Below, one piece after another: positions 24,531 through 34,181 of a stretch of 64,000 nt of DNA (its first letter is position 1; every line of letters begins with the position of its first letter). Origin of the DNA: Azophilus sp965116165 (GTDB lineage: Bacteria > Pseudomonadota > Gammaproteobacteria > Pseudomonadales > Azotimanducaceae); assembly GCA_965116165.1 (NCBI GenBank), contig OZ220484.1, forward strand, positions 1,798,001-1,862,000, read 5' to 3'. Under the pieces are notes generated by a model. The model ran no database searches and was not told where the DNA came from. It saw nothing but the letters and a program-made list of their open reading frames with translations. The translations under genes and the position numbers were made by a program.

Positions 24531-25340
24531 ATGTTGTCGCGCACCGCCACGGCCCGATGGTCCCTGTACCTGTACTGTGCCTACCTGCTGGTGCCGCTCT
24601 ATTGGCTGGTTGCCATGGCGTTCAAGCGCAACGAGGACATCACCGGGTCGCTGGAAGTGATACCCGCCCATCCAACGCTGAACAACTTCATCGAAATCTT
24701 CAGCAATCCGGTTTGGTACCAGGCCTTCGCCAACTCCTTGACCTATGTGGTCGTCAACACGTTGCTGTCGGTCGCCGTGGCGCTGCCGGCGGCCTACGCC
24801 TTCTCGCGCTACCGCTTTCTCGGCGACCGGCACCTTTTCTTTTGGCTGCTCACCAACCGCATGGCGCCGCCAGCGGTTTTCCTGCTGCCCTTTTTTCAAC
24901 TCTATTCGGCCATCGGGCTGTTCGACACACCATTCGCCGTGGCGTTGGCGCACTGTCTTTTCACGGTTCCCCTGGCCGTCTGGATACTTGAGGGCTTCAT
25001 GTCCGCCGTGCCCCGGGAACTGGATGAGATGGCGAGCATCGATGGTCATTCCCAAGCGTGGTTCTTCTTCCGCATCTTCATCCCGGTGATTCGCGGCGGC
25101 ATCGGCGTTGCGGTGTTTTTTTGCTTCATGTTCAGTTGGGTCGAACTGCTCATCGCCCGGACGCTGACGGCCAGCGACGCCAAACCCATCGTCGTGGTGA
25201 TGACCCGCACCGTTAGCGCCGCCGGTCTCGACTGGGGCGTATTGGCGGCGGCGGGCGTTTTGACCATTCTGCCGGGAATTGTCGTTGTTTGGTTCGTGCG
25301 GCGACATTTGGTTAAGGGCTTTGCGATGGGACGGGTTTGA
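24531..25340 (+). CDS. glpQ: ABC transporter permease, GlpQ-like
   Basis: A 269-aa MalG-type permease with six helices. It begins LSRTATARWSLYLYCAYLLV and continues PLYWLVAMAFKRNEDITGSL. The NPVWYQAFANSLTYVVVNTL and AYAFSRYRFLGDRHLFFWLL segments are family-typical, and the EAA loop reads REL-DEMASIDGHSQAWFFFR (PRELDEMASIDGHSQ). The gene follows the first permease by 3 bp and is followed 4 bp later by the small membrane protein gene, so all are co-transcribed. Confidence 0.9.
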   Translation: MLSRTATARWSLYLYCAYLLVPLYWLVAMAFKRNEDITGSLEVIPAHPTLNNFIEIFSNPVWYQAFANSLTYVVVNTLLSVAVALPAAYAFSRYRFLGDRHLFFWLLTNRMAPPAVFLLPFFQLYSAIGLFDTPFAVALAHCLFTVPLAVWILEGFMSAVPRELDEMASIDGHSQAWFFFRIFIPVIRGGIGVAVFFCFMFSWVELLIARTLTASDAKPIVVVMTRTVSAAGLDWGVLAAAGVLTILPGIVVVWFVRRHLVKGFAMGRV

Positions 25341-25344
25341 ATTG

Positions 25345-25617
25345 ATGCAGTGGATGGCCTGGACTTGGCCGACCGGCCTGTTCTTTGCGGGTGTCGTTGC
25401 GGCGATTGCTGTGATGACGCTGCTGGAACTGCGCTGGCCAACTGTCGAGCGCCGTGGCTGGCTGCCGCTATCGACCACCCGGGGCGACCGATTCTTCATC
25501 GGCCTGCTTGGTGGCGCCTTCATTCACATACTGTGGCTGGCGGTGACGGATCTGCCCGTCGCCTTTGCCGGTGCCTTGAGCCTGGGCTATGCCGCACTGG
25601 TGCTGCGCAAAGGCTGA
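25345..25617 (+). CDS. glpU: DUF2160 small membrane protein, GlpU-like
   Basis: A 90-aa membrane protein starting MQWMAWTWPTGLFFAGVVAA, with about three helices and the conserved phrase TTRGDRFFIGLLGGAFIHIL. Proteins of this kind (DUF2160) occur inside glycerol-type ABC operons between the permease and binding-protein genes, where the rhizobial one is called GlpU. The role is unknown. Its position 4 bp behind the second permease gene and ahead of the binding protein fits this operon. Confidence 0.82.
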   Translation: MQWMAWTWPTGLFFAGVVAAIAVMTLLELRWPTVERRGWLPLSTTRGDRFFIGLLGGAFIHILWLAVTDLPVAFAGALSLGYAALVLRKG

Positions 25618-25730
25618 CCGGTGCTCCATCAACGAATGTATCGTCGCCACTGCCGTCGCCCGCTGGAATTCGAGAAGTCAACTTGATACAACATCGTACT
25701 GTTCCTTCCCTCGCATAGGATCGAAACATT

Positions 25731-27464
25731 ATGAGATGCCTTTGGATTGCGGTGGCCCTGGCGCTTTCCGCCTGCGGTGTTGAAGAACAGCGGGGCCGGT
25801 CCGACCGGAATATCGGCCACGCCGCCAACGCCGCGCGCTGGGTTGATACGGAATTTCAGCCATCGACGCTTGCGCGCGAACAGCAGCTTGAGGAAATGGC
25901 GTGGTTCACGGCTGCGGCGACACCCTATCGTGGGATGGACATCAGCGTCGTTTCGGAGACGCTGACGACCCACAAATACGAATCCGAGGTGCTTGCCAAA
26001 GCCTTTGCGGAGATCACCGGTATCCGCGTGACCCACGATCTCATCCAGGAAGGCGATGTCATCGAAAAGCTGCAAACACAGATGCAATCCGGCCACAATG
26101 TCTACGACGCCTACGTCAACGATTCCGACCTCATCGGTACCCATGCGCGCTACGGCTATGTGGTGCCCCTTTCGGATTTCATTGCCGGGGAAGGTGCCGA
26201 TGTCACCCTGCCCACGCTTGATATCGACGACTTCATCGGCAAGAGCTTCACCACCGGCCCGGACGGCAAGCTCTATCAACTGCCGGACCAGCAGTTCGCG
26301 AATCTCTACTGGTTCCGTCACGACTGGTTCACCCGCGACGACTTGCGCGAGCGCTTTCGCGACCTCTATGGCTACGAGCTCGGGGTGCCGATCAATTGGT
26401 CGGCCTATGAGGATATTGCCGAGTTCTTTACCGAGGCGATTCAAATCCTGGATGGCGTGCGTGTATACGGGCACATGGACTATGGAAAGAAAGATCCGTC
26501 CCTGGGCTGGCGATTCACCGATGCCTGGCTGTCCATGGCCGGGGCTGGGGACAAGGGCATCCCGAACGGTACGCCGGTGGATGAGTGGGGCATGCGCGTG
26601 GAAGGTTGCAGGCCGGTGGGCGCCTCCGTCAGCCGTGGCGGTGCCGCCAATGGCCCGGCGGCGGTGTACGCGTTGCGTAAATACATGGAATGGCTCAAGC
26701 GCTTCGCGCCGCGGGAAGCCCAGGGCATGACCTTTTCCGAGGCCGGCCCGGTGCCCGCCCAGGGCCATATCGCGCAGCAAATCTTCTGGTACACCACCTT
26801 CACCGCGGACATGATCGAGCCCGGCCTGGCCGTGGTTAACGAGGATGGCAGCCCCAAGTGGCGCATGGCGCCGTCGCCGCATGGACCCTATTGGGAAGAC
26901 GGCATGAAACTCGGCTACCAGGATGCGGGCTCCTGGACATTTCTCAAGAGCACGCCCCTGGAGCGCCGCAAGGCCGCCTGGCTTTATGCGCAATTTGTGG
27001 TGTCAAAAACCGTTTCCCTGAAGAAAACACTTGTTGGCCTTACGCCAATCCGCGATTCCGACCTGCGCTCCTCGGCCATGCGGAACGTGGCGCCACGGCT
27101 TGGCGGCCTGGTCGAGTTCTACAGCAGTCCGGCCCGGGTTCTTTGGACGCCGACCGGTACCAATGTGCCGGACTATCCCAAGCTCGCCCAACTGTGGTGG
27201 CCCAATGTCGCCAACGCCGTGAGCGGCACCGTTTCCGCCCAGGAAGCAATGGACACCCTGGCCCGAGGGCAGGACGAGGTGCTCGCGCGGCTTGAGCGCA
27301 TCGGCATCCAGGGCGATTGCGGTCCCGAGCTCAACCCGGCCTCGGATCCCGCCGATTGGCTTGCCCGACCCGGCGCGCCGAAACCGGCGCTCGAAAACGA
27401 GAAACCGCCGGGGCTGACGGTGCCCTACGATGAACTGATTGAAACCTGGCGGGAAGGTGATTGA
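25731..27464 (+). CDS. glpV: ABC transporter substrate-binding lipoprotein, GlpV-like
   Basis: A 577-aa binding protein, longer than usual sugar-binding proteins but normal for the GlpV type. It has a lipoprotein signal (MRCLWIAVALALSACG, Cys 15 in the LSAC lipobox), so it is probably anchored in the periplasm. Landmarks are SETLTTHKYESEVLAKAFAE, TGIRVTHDLIQEGDVIEKLQ, TQMQSGHNVYDAYVNDSDLI and QLPDQQFANLYWFRHDWF. The likely ligand is glycerol or a similar polyol. Last gene of the operon; a family B repeat follows. Confidence 0.88.
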   Translation: MRCLWIAVALALSACGVEEQRGRSDRNIGHAANAARWVDTEFQPSTLAREQQLEEMAWFTAAATPYRGMDISVVSETLTTHKYESEVLAKAFAEITGIRVTHDLIQEGDVIEKLQTQMQSGHNVYDAYVNDSDLIGTHARYGYVVPLSDFIAGEGADVTLPTLDIDDFIGKSFTTGPDGKLYQLPDQQFANLYWFRHDWFTRDDLRERFRDLYGYELGVPINWSAYEDIAEFFTEAIQILDGVRVYGHMDYGKKDPSLGWRFTDAWLSMAGAGDKGIPNGTPVDEWGMRVEGCRPVGASVSRGGAANGPAAVYALRKYMEWLKRFAPREAQGMTFSEAGPVPAQGHIAQQIFWYTTFTADMIEPGLAVVNEDGSPKWRMAPSPHGPYWEDGMKLGYQDAGSWTFLKSTPLERRKAAWLYAQFVVSKTVSLKKTLVGLTPIRDSDLRSSAMRNVAPRLGGLVEFYSSPARVLWTPTGTNVPDYPKLAQLWWPNVANAVSGTVSAQEAMDTLARGQDEVLARLERIGIQGDCGPELNPASDPADWLARPGAPKPALENEKPPGLTVPYDELIETWREGD

Positions 27465-27492
27465 GGATTTCGCGGGATGGGGGCGTTAATTG

Positions 27493-27592
27493 GGGAATTA
27501 TGTCGATGGGTTGACAGAAGCCGACATGTGGTGGTTTCCAACTGCTAAATCCTCAACACATAGTGGCATGTCAACATATTTATATAAGTCCC
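27493..27592 (+). repeat. Family B MITE with near-perfect target duplication
   Basis: A 100-bp element starting GGGAATTATG and ending TATAAGTCCC. The flanking 8-mers are GTTAATTG (27485-27492) and ATTAATTG (27593-27600), one mismatch. It ends 39 bp before the methyltransferase start codon and forms most of the gap after glpV. Confidence 0.85.
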
Positions 27593-27631
27593 ATTAATTG
27601 GGGTCGGGGCATCAATTAAGGAGGGTCCAAC

Positions 27632-28246
27632 ATGGGTTTCTACGCTGATCGTATACTGCCGCACTTCATCAACTGCGCCTGCGGGGTTAAGCCGGTCCGC
27701 AAGCAGCGCGAGAAGGTGGTTCCCCAAGCGGAGGGGCGAATTCTTGAGATCGGTATCGGCTCCGGGCTGAACCTTGAGTTCTACAACCCCGCCAAGGTCG
27801 AAATGTTGTGGGGGCTGGAGCCGTCGCCCGGAATGCGTAGGAAGGCCCGGCCAAGGGTGGAGGCGGCACCCTTTCCCATTGCATGGCTGGATCTGCCGGG
27901 TGAGGAAATTCCGCTTGACGATGCGAGCGCCGACACCATCGTGATGACCTATACGCTGTGCACCATCCCGGATTGGAGAGCGGCGCTGCAACAGATGCGC
28001 CGCGTACTCAGGCCCGGGGGCAAGCTGCTGTTCAGCGAGCACGGCGCCGCTCCGGACGCCGACGTACGCCGCTGGCAAGACCGAATCAACCCGATTTGGA
28101 ACAAGATTGGAGGCGGCTGCAACCTGAACCGCGAAATTCCCCGGCTCATCGGGGAGGGCGGCTTCGATATGCGGGAATTGCAATCGATGTATGTTCCGTC
28201 AACGCCGAGGGTTGCCGGCTATACCTATTGGGGCCACGCGGCCTAA
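27632..28246 (+). CDS. Class I SAM-dependent methyltransferase
   Basis: A 204-aa cytosolic methyltransferase. The start follows a strong AAGGAGGG. SAM-binding motif I is RILEIGIGSGLNLEFY, motif II region VEMLWGLEPSPGMRRKA, and the later DASADTIVMTYTLCTIPDW with LRPGGKLLFSEHG gives motifs III and IV. The N-terminal FINCACGVKPVRKQREKVVP is common in the UbiE/MenG-like small methyltransferases of Gammaproteobacteria. The acceptor is unknown; lipid or quinone-type substrates are possible. Confidence 0.88.
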   Translation: MGFYADRILPHFINCACGVKPVRKQREKVVPQAEGRILEIGIGSGLNLEFYNPAKVEMLWGLEPSPGMRRKARPRVEAAPFPIAWLDLPGEEIPLDDASADTIVMTYTLCTIPDWRAALQQMRRVLRPGGKLLFSEHGAAPDADVRRWQDRINPIWNKIGGGCNLNREIPRLIGEGGFDMRELQSMYVPSTPRVAGYTYWGHAA

Positions 28247-28359
28247 TCCGGCATCCAAGAGGGCCGACTTTCGGACAGCAATTCGCGCCAGGTGGTCGTG
28301 AGCGAGAGAATCAAAGCAGCGATAGACATGCCGCCGCCAGGGTTCGAACCGCCTAAAAT

Positions 28360-28435
<76 letters not shown>

Positions 28436-28505
28436 GATGTTCTCCGCGAAGCGGATAAGCGAGGGAAGCGTATTAAAGCCACGGGGTGCGGAAGCGTCAA
28501 GCTAA

Positions 28506-28612
28506 CGTACTGGCTCGGGAGATTTCGGAATTCAGGCCGGGCGAACCCGCCGGATCAGGCGGCCTCATCAGGCTCGACAAGGCGCCCGCTGGGGCTTCGG
28601 CAGTCCGGCACC
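28506..28612 (-). mobile_element. Left end remnant of an IS481-like element
   Basis: 'gtactggctcgggagatttc' and the following ~100 bases line up with the left end of the intact IS (7999-8100), including the transposase C-terminal codons ('gatcaggcggcctcatcagg'). Similarity stops at about 28612, five bases before the stop codon of the big RTX gene. The matching right end is at 36535-36688. Confidence 0.8.
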
Positions 28613-28616
28613 CGCA

Positions 28617-31600
28617 TTATCCGAAATCGAAGTCGTCGGCATCCACCTGGGCCACGCCCTCAAGCACGATCTGGCCGCCGCCCACATCCCTCAGGTCGAT
28701 GACTATGTCGCCGCCGGATCCCGTGGTGATCCTGCCCTTGAGATCGCTGAAGTCGTCCACGCCGGTGAAGCCGGAAAGTTGGATGGTGTTGTCCCCCCTC
28801 TCCGTCCCGTACCTATACCCACCGAAATCCCGGATCGTGTCCTTATCGCCAATGCTCGAGGAGTCGTTGGTGAAAACGAATGTATCGTCGCCACCGCCGC
28901 CCGTCAGGAAATCGTCGCCACCGCCGCCGATCAGGATGTCGTCGCCCTCGCCGCCCGTCAAGAAATCGTCGCCCTCGCCGCCCGTCAGGGTGTCGTCGCC
29001 CGGGCCGCCACTCAGGCCGAGCGACGCGGGCGGGGGCTCGTAGACGCCGAATATGAAATCGCTGTCGGCAAGGGAATCCGCCTTAACGCCCCGCAACCTG
29101 ATCGTGTCGCCGCCGGCGCCGTAGCGGACGATCGTGTCGTCGCCGTCCTGACTGATGTCGAGCGCTCCGAAACCGCCGGAAACCCCACTGAGATGAATCT
29201 TGTCGAAAACAGACCCGATGCCGTAAAGCATGTGGTCGCTATCGTGCCCGAGCCCGAAATCTCTAATGGTGTCGTTGCCGTCCCCCGCCCGGAACACGAA
29301 GGTGTCGGCGCCCCAGCCGCCGTCCAGGGTGTCGTCGCCCGCGCCGCCGATCAGGATGTCGTCGCGCCAATCGCCATGCAGGAAGTCGTCGCCGTCACCG
29401 CCATGCAGGGTGTCCTTGCCCCTGCCGCCGTCCAGGACATCGTTGCCCTCGCCGCCGTCCAAGAAATCGGAGGCCCCGTAACCTTCCAGGACATCGTTGC
29501 CTGTGCCGCCATACAGGGTTCCGCTGCCCCTCAGGGTGTCGTCGCCCGAACCTCCATGAAAGGTGCCGAAGAATCTCCAAGCTTCCAGGGTGTCGTCGCC
29601 CGCGCCGCCGTACAGGGTGCCGCCGCCCCTCAGGGTGTCGTCGCCCTCGCCGCCATGCAGGACGCCCCCGCCCTCCAGGGTGAGGCCGGCGGTTCCGGGC
29701 CCGTGGCCGCCGCCGAAATTGAAAACCCCGTTGTCGCCGAGGGAGTCCGGCTTCACGCCCCGCAACCTGATCGTGTCGCCGCCGGCGCCGTAGCGGATGA
29801 TCGTGTCGTCGCCGTCCCGACTGATGTCGAGCGCCTTGAAACCGCCGGAAACCCCATTGAGATAAATCCTGTCCCCGTTCTCGAAATCGACAATGGTGTC
29901 GTCCCCGCCTCCCGCGCGGAACACGAAGGTGTCGACACCCTGGCCGCCGTGCAGGGTGTCGTGGCCCGAACCGCCGTAAAGGGTGTCGCCGCCCGAGCCG
30001 CCGTAAAGGGTGTCGCCGCCCGAGCCGCCATGCAGGGTGTCGACACCCTGGCCGCCATGCAGGATGTCGTCGGCCGAACCGGCATGCAGGGTGTCGTCGC
30101 CCGCGCCACCGAGCAGAATGTTGACAAGTTTTTTCCCACTAGGCGCGATGTCGGACAATGCCGTCATCGCCCCGGTCAGGGTGTCGTCTCCGTCGGTGCC
30201 CCTCTGGATGCGGCCGGACACCACATAGCCAATCTCATCCCTGTCGCCATCCCAGTCGTCGTCCAGGGGAGTCTTAAACCTAGGCGGTGGCGGGTGCGAT
30301 GGCGGGGGCGGGGGTTCGTAGACGCCGAATATGAAACGGCTGGCGTCGAGGGAGTCCGCCCTCTCGCCCCGCAGCCTGATCGTGTCGCCGCCGGTGCCGT
30401 AGCGGATGATCGTGTCGTCGCCGTCCTGACTGATGTCGAGCGCTCCGAAACCGCCGGAAATCCCACTGAGATGAATCTTGTCGCCGCCGCGCCCCCAGAA
30501 ATCGGTAATGGTGTCGTTCCCGTCTCCCGCCCGGAACACGAAGGTGTCCTCGCCCTTGCCGCCGTACAGGGTGTCGTCGCCCTTGCCGCCATGCAGGGTG
30601 TCGTCGCCGGCAGCGCCGTACAGGGTGTCCTCGCCCTTGCCGCCGTACAGGGTGTCCTCGCCCTGGCCCGCGCCCAGGGTGTCGTCGCCCGAACCGCCGT
30701 ACAGGGTGTCGTCGCCGAAGCCGCCTTTCATGGTGTCGTCGCCCGAACCGCCATGCAGAATGTCATAGCCCCAGTCCATCATCGGGGTGCTCAGGGTGTC
30801 GTCGCCCGAACCGCCGAGCAGGACGCCGGACCCGTACATGGGGTCGTCGCGGTCGGTGCCCCTATGTATGCGGGTGTGCCCGGTGCCCTCGCCATCCCAG
30901 TCGTCGTCGTGGGGGGTTGTCACCTTCCGGTTGGTGCCGGACGGCTTGTTTGGAGTCTCGCTGGCGTCGGGAAGTAGGATGTTCTCGCCCAGAGAGTACG
31001 CCAGCGCGCCCCGGCCCTGCAGGGTGATCGTGTCGCCGTCGCCGTAGTGGACCACGGCATCGTCGTGGACCACGGCACCGCCGTCGTCCCGACGGATATC
31101 CCGACGGATATCCAGCTCCTCGAAGCCGACCGAAACCCCGTCGAGACGAATCCAGTCGTCTATCTGGAAACCGGTAATGGTGTCGTTCCCGTCCCCCGCC
31201 CGGAACACGAAGGTGTCGACGCCCCAGTAACTACCTTTCAGGGTGTCGTCGCCCTTGCCGCCATGCAGGGTGTCGTCGCCCTTGCCGCCGTCCAGGGTGT
31301 CGTCGCCCGAACCGCCGTACAGGGTGTCGTTGCCCCAGCTGCCGCCGTGCAGGGTGTCGTCGCCCGCACCGCCGTGCAGGATGTCGTCGCCGTTGCCGCC
31401 GGTCAGGGTGTCGTCGCCGTCGGTGCCCCTTTGGATGTGGCCGGCGCCGGCGCCCTCGCCATCCCAGTCGTCGTCGTGGGGGGTCGTCGCCTTCTGGCCG
31501 GTGCCCTGCGCGGGCGGGCTTCCCTGGGTTCCGGGAAGGCCCGGGGCAGCGTCGGGAAGCAGGAAGTCGTTCGCGCCCAGGGAGTCCGGCGACACGCCCC

Positions 31601-34109
31601 GCAGGGTGATCGTGTCGCCGGTCCCATAGTGGATAACGGTGTCGGCGCCGTCCCGACGGATGTCCAGCCCCCCGAAGCCGACCGAAACCCCCTCGAGACG
31701 AATCCGGTCGCCCACCCCGAAATCGGTGATCGTGTCGCCGCCGTCACCCGACCGGAACACGAAGGTGTCGAAACCCTCGCCGCCTTCCAGGGTGTCGTCG
31801 CCCTCGCCGCCTTCCAGGGTGTCGGAACCCTCGCCGCCTTCCAGGGTGTCGGAACCCTCGCCGCCTTCCAGGGTGTCGTCGCCGTCGCTGCCGTAGACGA
31901 TGTCCCCGCCCCTGCCGCCAACCAGGGTGTCGTTGCCGGCGCCGCCTTCCAGGGTGTCGTCGCCCTCGCCGCCGTCCAGGGTGTCGTCGCCCCCACCGCC
32001 CAACAGGGTGTCGCCGCCAGCGCCGCCATCCAGGGTGTCGCCGCCAGCGCCGCCATCCAGGGTGTCGTTGCCCTTGCGGCCCCTCAGCACATCGCCGCCC
32101 TCGCCGCCGTCCAGGGTGTCGTCGCCCTCGCCGCCGTCCAGGGTGTCGTCGCCCCTGCCGCCGTCCAGGGTGTCGGCACCCCCGCGCCCGTTCAGCGTGT
32201 CGTCGCCCTTGCGGCCCCTCAGCACATCGCCGCCGCCGCCGCCGTACAGGGTGTCGTCGCCCTCGCCGCCGGTGCGCGAAATATCCTGCGGGGTGTCGCC
32301 GACGGATGCGCCCTGTGGAGCGCCGCCGCCACCGTCGTTGCCGTTCGGAACATCGCCGGGGGGCGCGCCCTGTGGAGCGCCGTCGCCGCCGCCGTCCCGA
32401 GGGGCGTTCCCGGCCGCGGGGAACTCGAAGTCGTCCGCGCCCAGCGAATCCGCCGACACCCCCTGCAGGGTGATCGTGTCGCCGTCGCCATAGCGGATGA
32501 CGGCGTTGTCCCCGATCTGCTCGATGACCAAACCCACGAACCCGCCGGGCACACCGGAAATCCGGATCGTCTCGCCCTCCCCGAAATCGGTGATGGTGTC
32601 GCCGCCGTCACCCGACCGGAAAACGAAGGTGTCGGAATCCTTGCCGCCGGTCAGGATGTCGTCGCCGGCGCCGCCGGTCAGGATGTCGTCGCCTCGGGCA
32701 CCCCGCAGGGTGTCGTCGCCGGCGCCGCCGTCCAGGGTGTCGTCGCCCCTGCTGCCCCGCAGGGTGTCGTCGCCCCCGTGGCCGTTCAGCGTGTCGTCGC
32801 CCGCGCGGCCCCTCAGCACATCGTCGCCGGCGCCGCCGTCCAGGGTGTCGTCGCCGCTGCCGCCGCTCAGCTCGCCCCCGCCGCTGGAATCGTCGGTCGT
32901 CGCGTCGCCGCCGTTGTCGTTCGGGGTGTCGCCGGGGGACGCGCCCTGTGGAGCGCCGCCGCCACCGTCGTTGCCGTTCGGGGCATCGCCGGGGGGCGCG
33001 CCCCGCGGGTCGCTGTCGCCACCGCCGTCCCGCGGGGCGTTCCCGGCCGCGGGGAACTCGAAGTCGTCCGCGCCCAGCGAATCCGCCGACACACCCTGCA
33101 GGGTGATCGTGTCGCCGTCGCCATAGCCAATGACGGCGTTGGCCCCGATCTGCTCGATGACCAGACCCGCGAACCCGCCGGGCACACCGGAAATCCGGAT
33201 CGTCTCGCCCGCCTCGAAATCGGCGACATGGGCGGAGCCGTCCCCCGCCGAGAACACGAAGGTGTCCCTGCCCTCGCCGCCATACAGGGTGTCGTGGCCG
33301 CCGCCGCCGTCCAGGGTGTCGTCGCCGGTGCCGCCGTACAGGCTGTCGCCGCCCCGGCCCCCGACCAGGGTGTCGTCGCCGGCGTCCCCGTACAGGATGT
33401 CGTCGCCGTCGCCGCCCGTCAGTGTGTCGTTGCCCTTGCCGCCGTCCAGGGTGTCGTCGCCCTTGCCGCCAACCAGGCTGTCGTCGCCGGCGCCGCCGGT
33501 GCGCGAAATATCCCGTGTCGTCTCGCCCCCGCCGCTGGAGTCGTCGTTCGTCGTGTCGCCGTTGTCGCTCGGAGTGTCGCCGGGGGATGCGCCCTGTGGA
33601 GCGTCGCCGCCGTCCCGCGGGGCGTTCCCGGCCGCCGGGAACTCGAAGTCGTCCGCGCCCAGCGAATCCGCCGACACACCCTGCAGGGTGATCTCGTCGC
33701 CGTCGCCATGGCCAATGACGGCGTTGTCCCCGATCTGCTCGATGACCAGACCCGCGAACCCGCCGGGCACCCCGGAAATCCGGATCGTCTCGCCCGCCTC
33801 GAAATCGGCGACATGGGCGGAGCCGTCCCCCGCCGCGAACACGAAGGTGTCCCTGCCCTCGCCGCCATACAGGGTGTCGTGGCCGCCGCCGCCGTCCAGG
33901 GTGTCGTCGCCGGTGCCGCCGTACAGGCTGTCGCCGCCCCCGCCCCCGACCAGGGTGTCGTCGCCGGCGTCCCCGTACAGGATGTCGTTGCCGTCGCCTC
34001 CCGTCAGCGTGTCGTTGCCCTTGGCGCCGTCCAGGGTGTCGTTGCCCTTGCCGCCAACCAGGGTGTCGTCGCCGGCGCCGCCGGTGAGGGAAATATCCTG
34101 TGTCGTCAT
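28617..34109 (-). CDS. Giant RTX-repeat protein, 1830 aa
   Basis: Start 34109 follows GGGAGA and gives MTTQDISLTGGAGDD. The whole protein is built from Ca-binding nonapeptides (GGxGxDxLx) and nine copies of a module opening DTFVF..GDG and closing with text such as DTITLQGVSADSLGADDF. Pro/Gly/Asn-rich linkers (APRDGGGD, APQGASPGD) and acidic TTPHDDDWDGE linkers separate the units. The first two N-terminal modules are near duplicates. The C-terminus (DTIQLSGFTGVDDFSDLKGR to VDADDFDFG) looks like a type I secretion end. There is no signal peptide and no recognisable enzyme or binding head. Probably an extracellular Ca-dependent adhesin or matrix protein (inference). It is 72 bp behind the 715-aa RTX gene, likely in one operon. 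Confidence 0.9.
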   Translation of the reverse strand: MTTQDISLTGGAGDDTLVGGKGNDTLDGAKGNDTLTGGDGNDILYGDAGDDTLVGGGGGDSLYGGTGDDTLDGGGGHDTLYGGEGRDTFVFAAGDGSAHVADFEAGETIRISGVPGGFAGLVIEQIGDNAVIGHGDGDEITLQGVSADSLGADDFEFPAAGNAPRDGGDAPQGASPGDTPSDNGDTTNDDSSGGGETTRDISRTGGAGDDSLVGGKGDDTLDGGKGNDTLTGGDGDDILYGDAGDDTLVGGRGGDSLYGGTGDDTLDGGGGHDTLYGGEGRDTFVFSAGDGSAHVADFEAGETIRISGVPGGFAGLVIEQIGANAVIGYGDGDTITLQGVSADSLGADDFEFPAAGNAPRDGGGDSDPRGAPPGDAPNGNDGGGGAPQGASPGDTPNDNGGDATTDDSSGGGELSGGSGDDTLDGGAGDDVLRGRAGDDTLNGHGGDDTLRGSRGDDTLDGGAGDDTLRGARGDDILTGGAGDDILTGGKDSDTFVFRSGDGGDTITDFGEGETIRISGVPGGFVGLVIEQIGDNAVIRYGDGDTITLQGVSADSLGADDFEFPAAGNAPRDGGGDGAPQGAPPGDVPNGNDGGGGAPQGASVGDTPQDISRTGGEGDDTLYGGGGGDVLRGRKGDDTLNGRGGADTLDGGRGDDTLDGGEGDDTLDGGEGGDVLRGRKGNDTLDGGAGGDTLDGGAGGDTLLGGGGDDTLDGGEGDDTLEGGAGNDTLVGGRGGDIVYGSDGDDTLEGGEGSDTLEGGEGSDTLEGGEGDDTLEGGEGFDTFVFRSGDGGDTITDFGVGDRIRLEGVSVGFGGLDIRRDGADTVIHYGTGDTITLRGVSPDSLGANDFLLPDAAPGLPGTQGSPPAQGTGQKATTPHDDDWDGEGAGAGHIQRGTDGDDTLTGGNGDDILHGGAGDDTLHGGSWGNDTLYGGSGDDTLDGGKGDDTLHGGKGDDTLKGSYWGVDTFVFRAGDGNDTITGFQIDDWIRLDGVSVGFEELDIRRDIRRDDGGAVVHDDAVVHYGDGDTITLQGRGALAYSLGENILLPDASETPNKPSGTNRKVTTPHDDDWDGEGTGHTRIHRGTDRDDPMYGSGVLLGGSGDDTLSTPMMDWGYDILHGGSGDDTMKGGFGDDTLYGGSGDDTLGAGQGEDTLYGGKGEDTLYGAAGDDTLHGGKGDDTLYGGKGEDTFVFRAGDGNDTITDFWGRGGDKIHLSGISGGFGALDISQDGDDTIIRYGTGGDTIRLRGERADSLDASRFIFGVYEPPPPPSHPPPPRFKTPLDDDWDGDRDEIGYVVSGRIQRGTDGDDTLTGAMTALSDIAPSGKKLVNILLGGAGDDTLHAGSADDILHGGQGVDTLHGGSGGDTLYGGSGGDTLYGGSGHDTLHGGQGVDTFVFRAGGGDDTIVDFENGDRIYLNGVSGGFKALDISRDGDDTIIRYGAGGDTIRLRGVKPDSLGDNGVFNFGGGHGPGTAGLTLEGGGVLHGGEGDDTLRGGGTLYGGAGDDTLEAWRFFGTFHGGSGDDTLRGSGTLYGGTGNDVLEGYGASDFLDGGEGNDVLDGGRGKDTLHGGDGDDFLHGDWRDDILIGGAGDDTLDGGWGADTFVFRAGDGNDTIRDFGLGHDSDHMLYGIGSVFDKIHLSGVSGGFGALDISQDGDDTIVRYGAGGDTIRLRGVKADSLADSDFIFGVYEPPPASLGLSGGPGDDTLTGGEGDDFLTGGEGDDILIGGGGDDFLTGGGGDDTFVFTNDSSSIGDKDTIRDFGGYRYGTERGDNTIQLSGFTGVDDFSDLKGRITTGSGGDIVIDLRDVGGGQIVLEGVAQVDADDFDFG

Positions 34110-34181
34110 TGCTGTGTCTCCCGTAATATGTCCACCGTTAATATGTCTTCCGTGCCCCAAGCCGGCAGGCCCGGGGCCCGC

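Noticed and set aside
28330..28358. 'ccgccagggttcgaacc' looks like the T-arm end of another tRNA
   Set aside because: No matching acceptor, D-arm or anticodon arm is present; at most a fragment.
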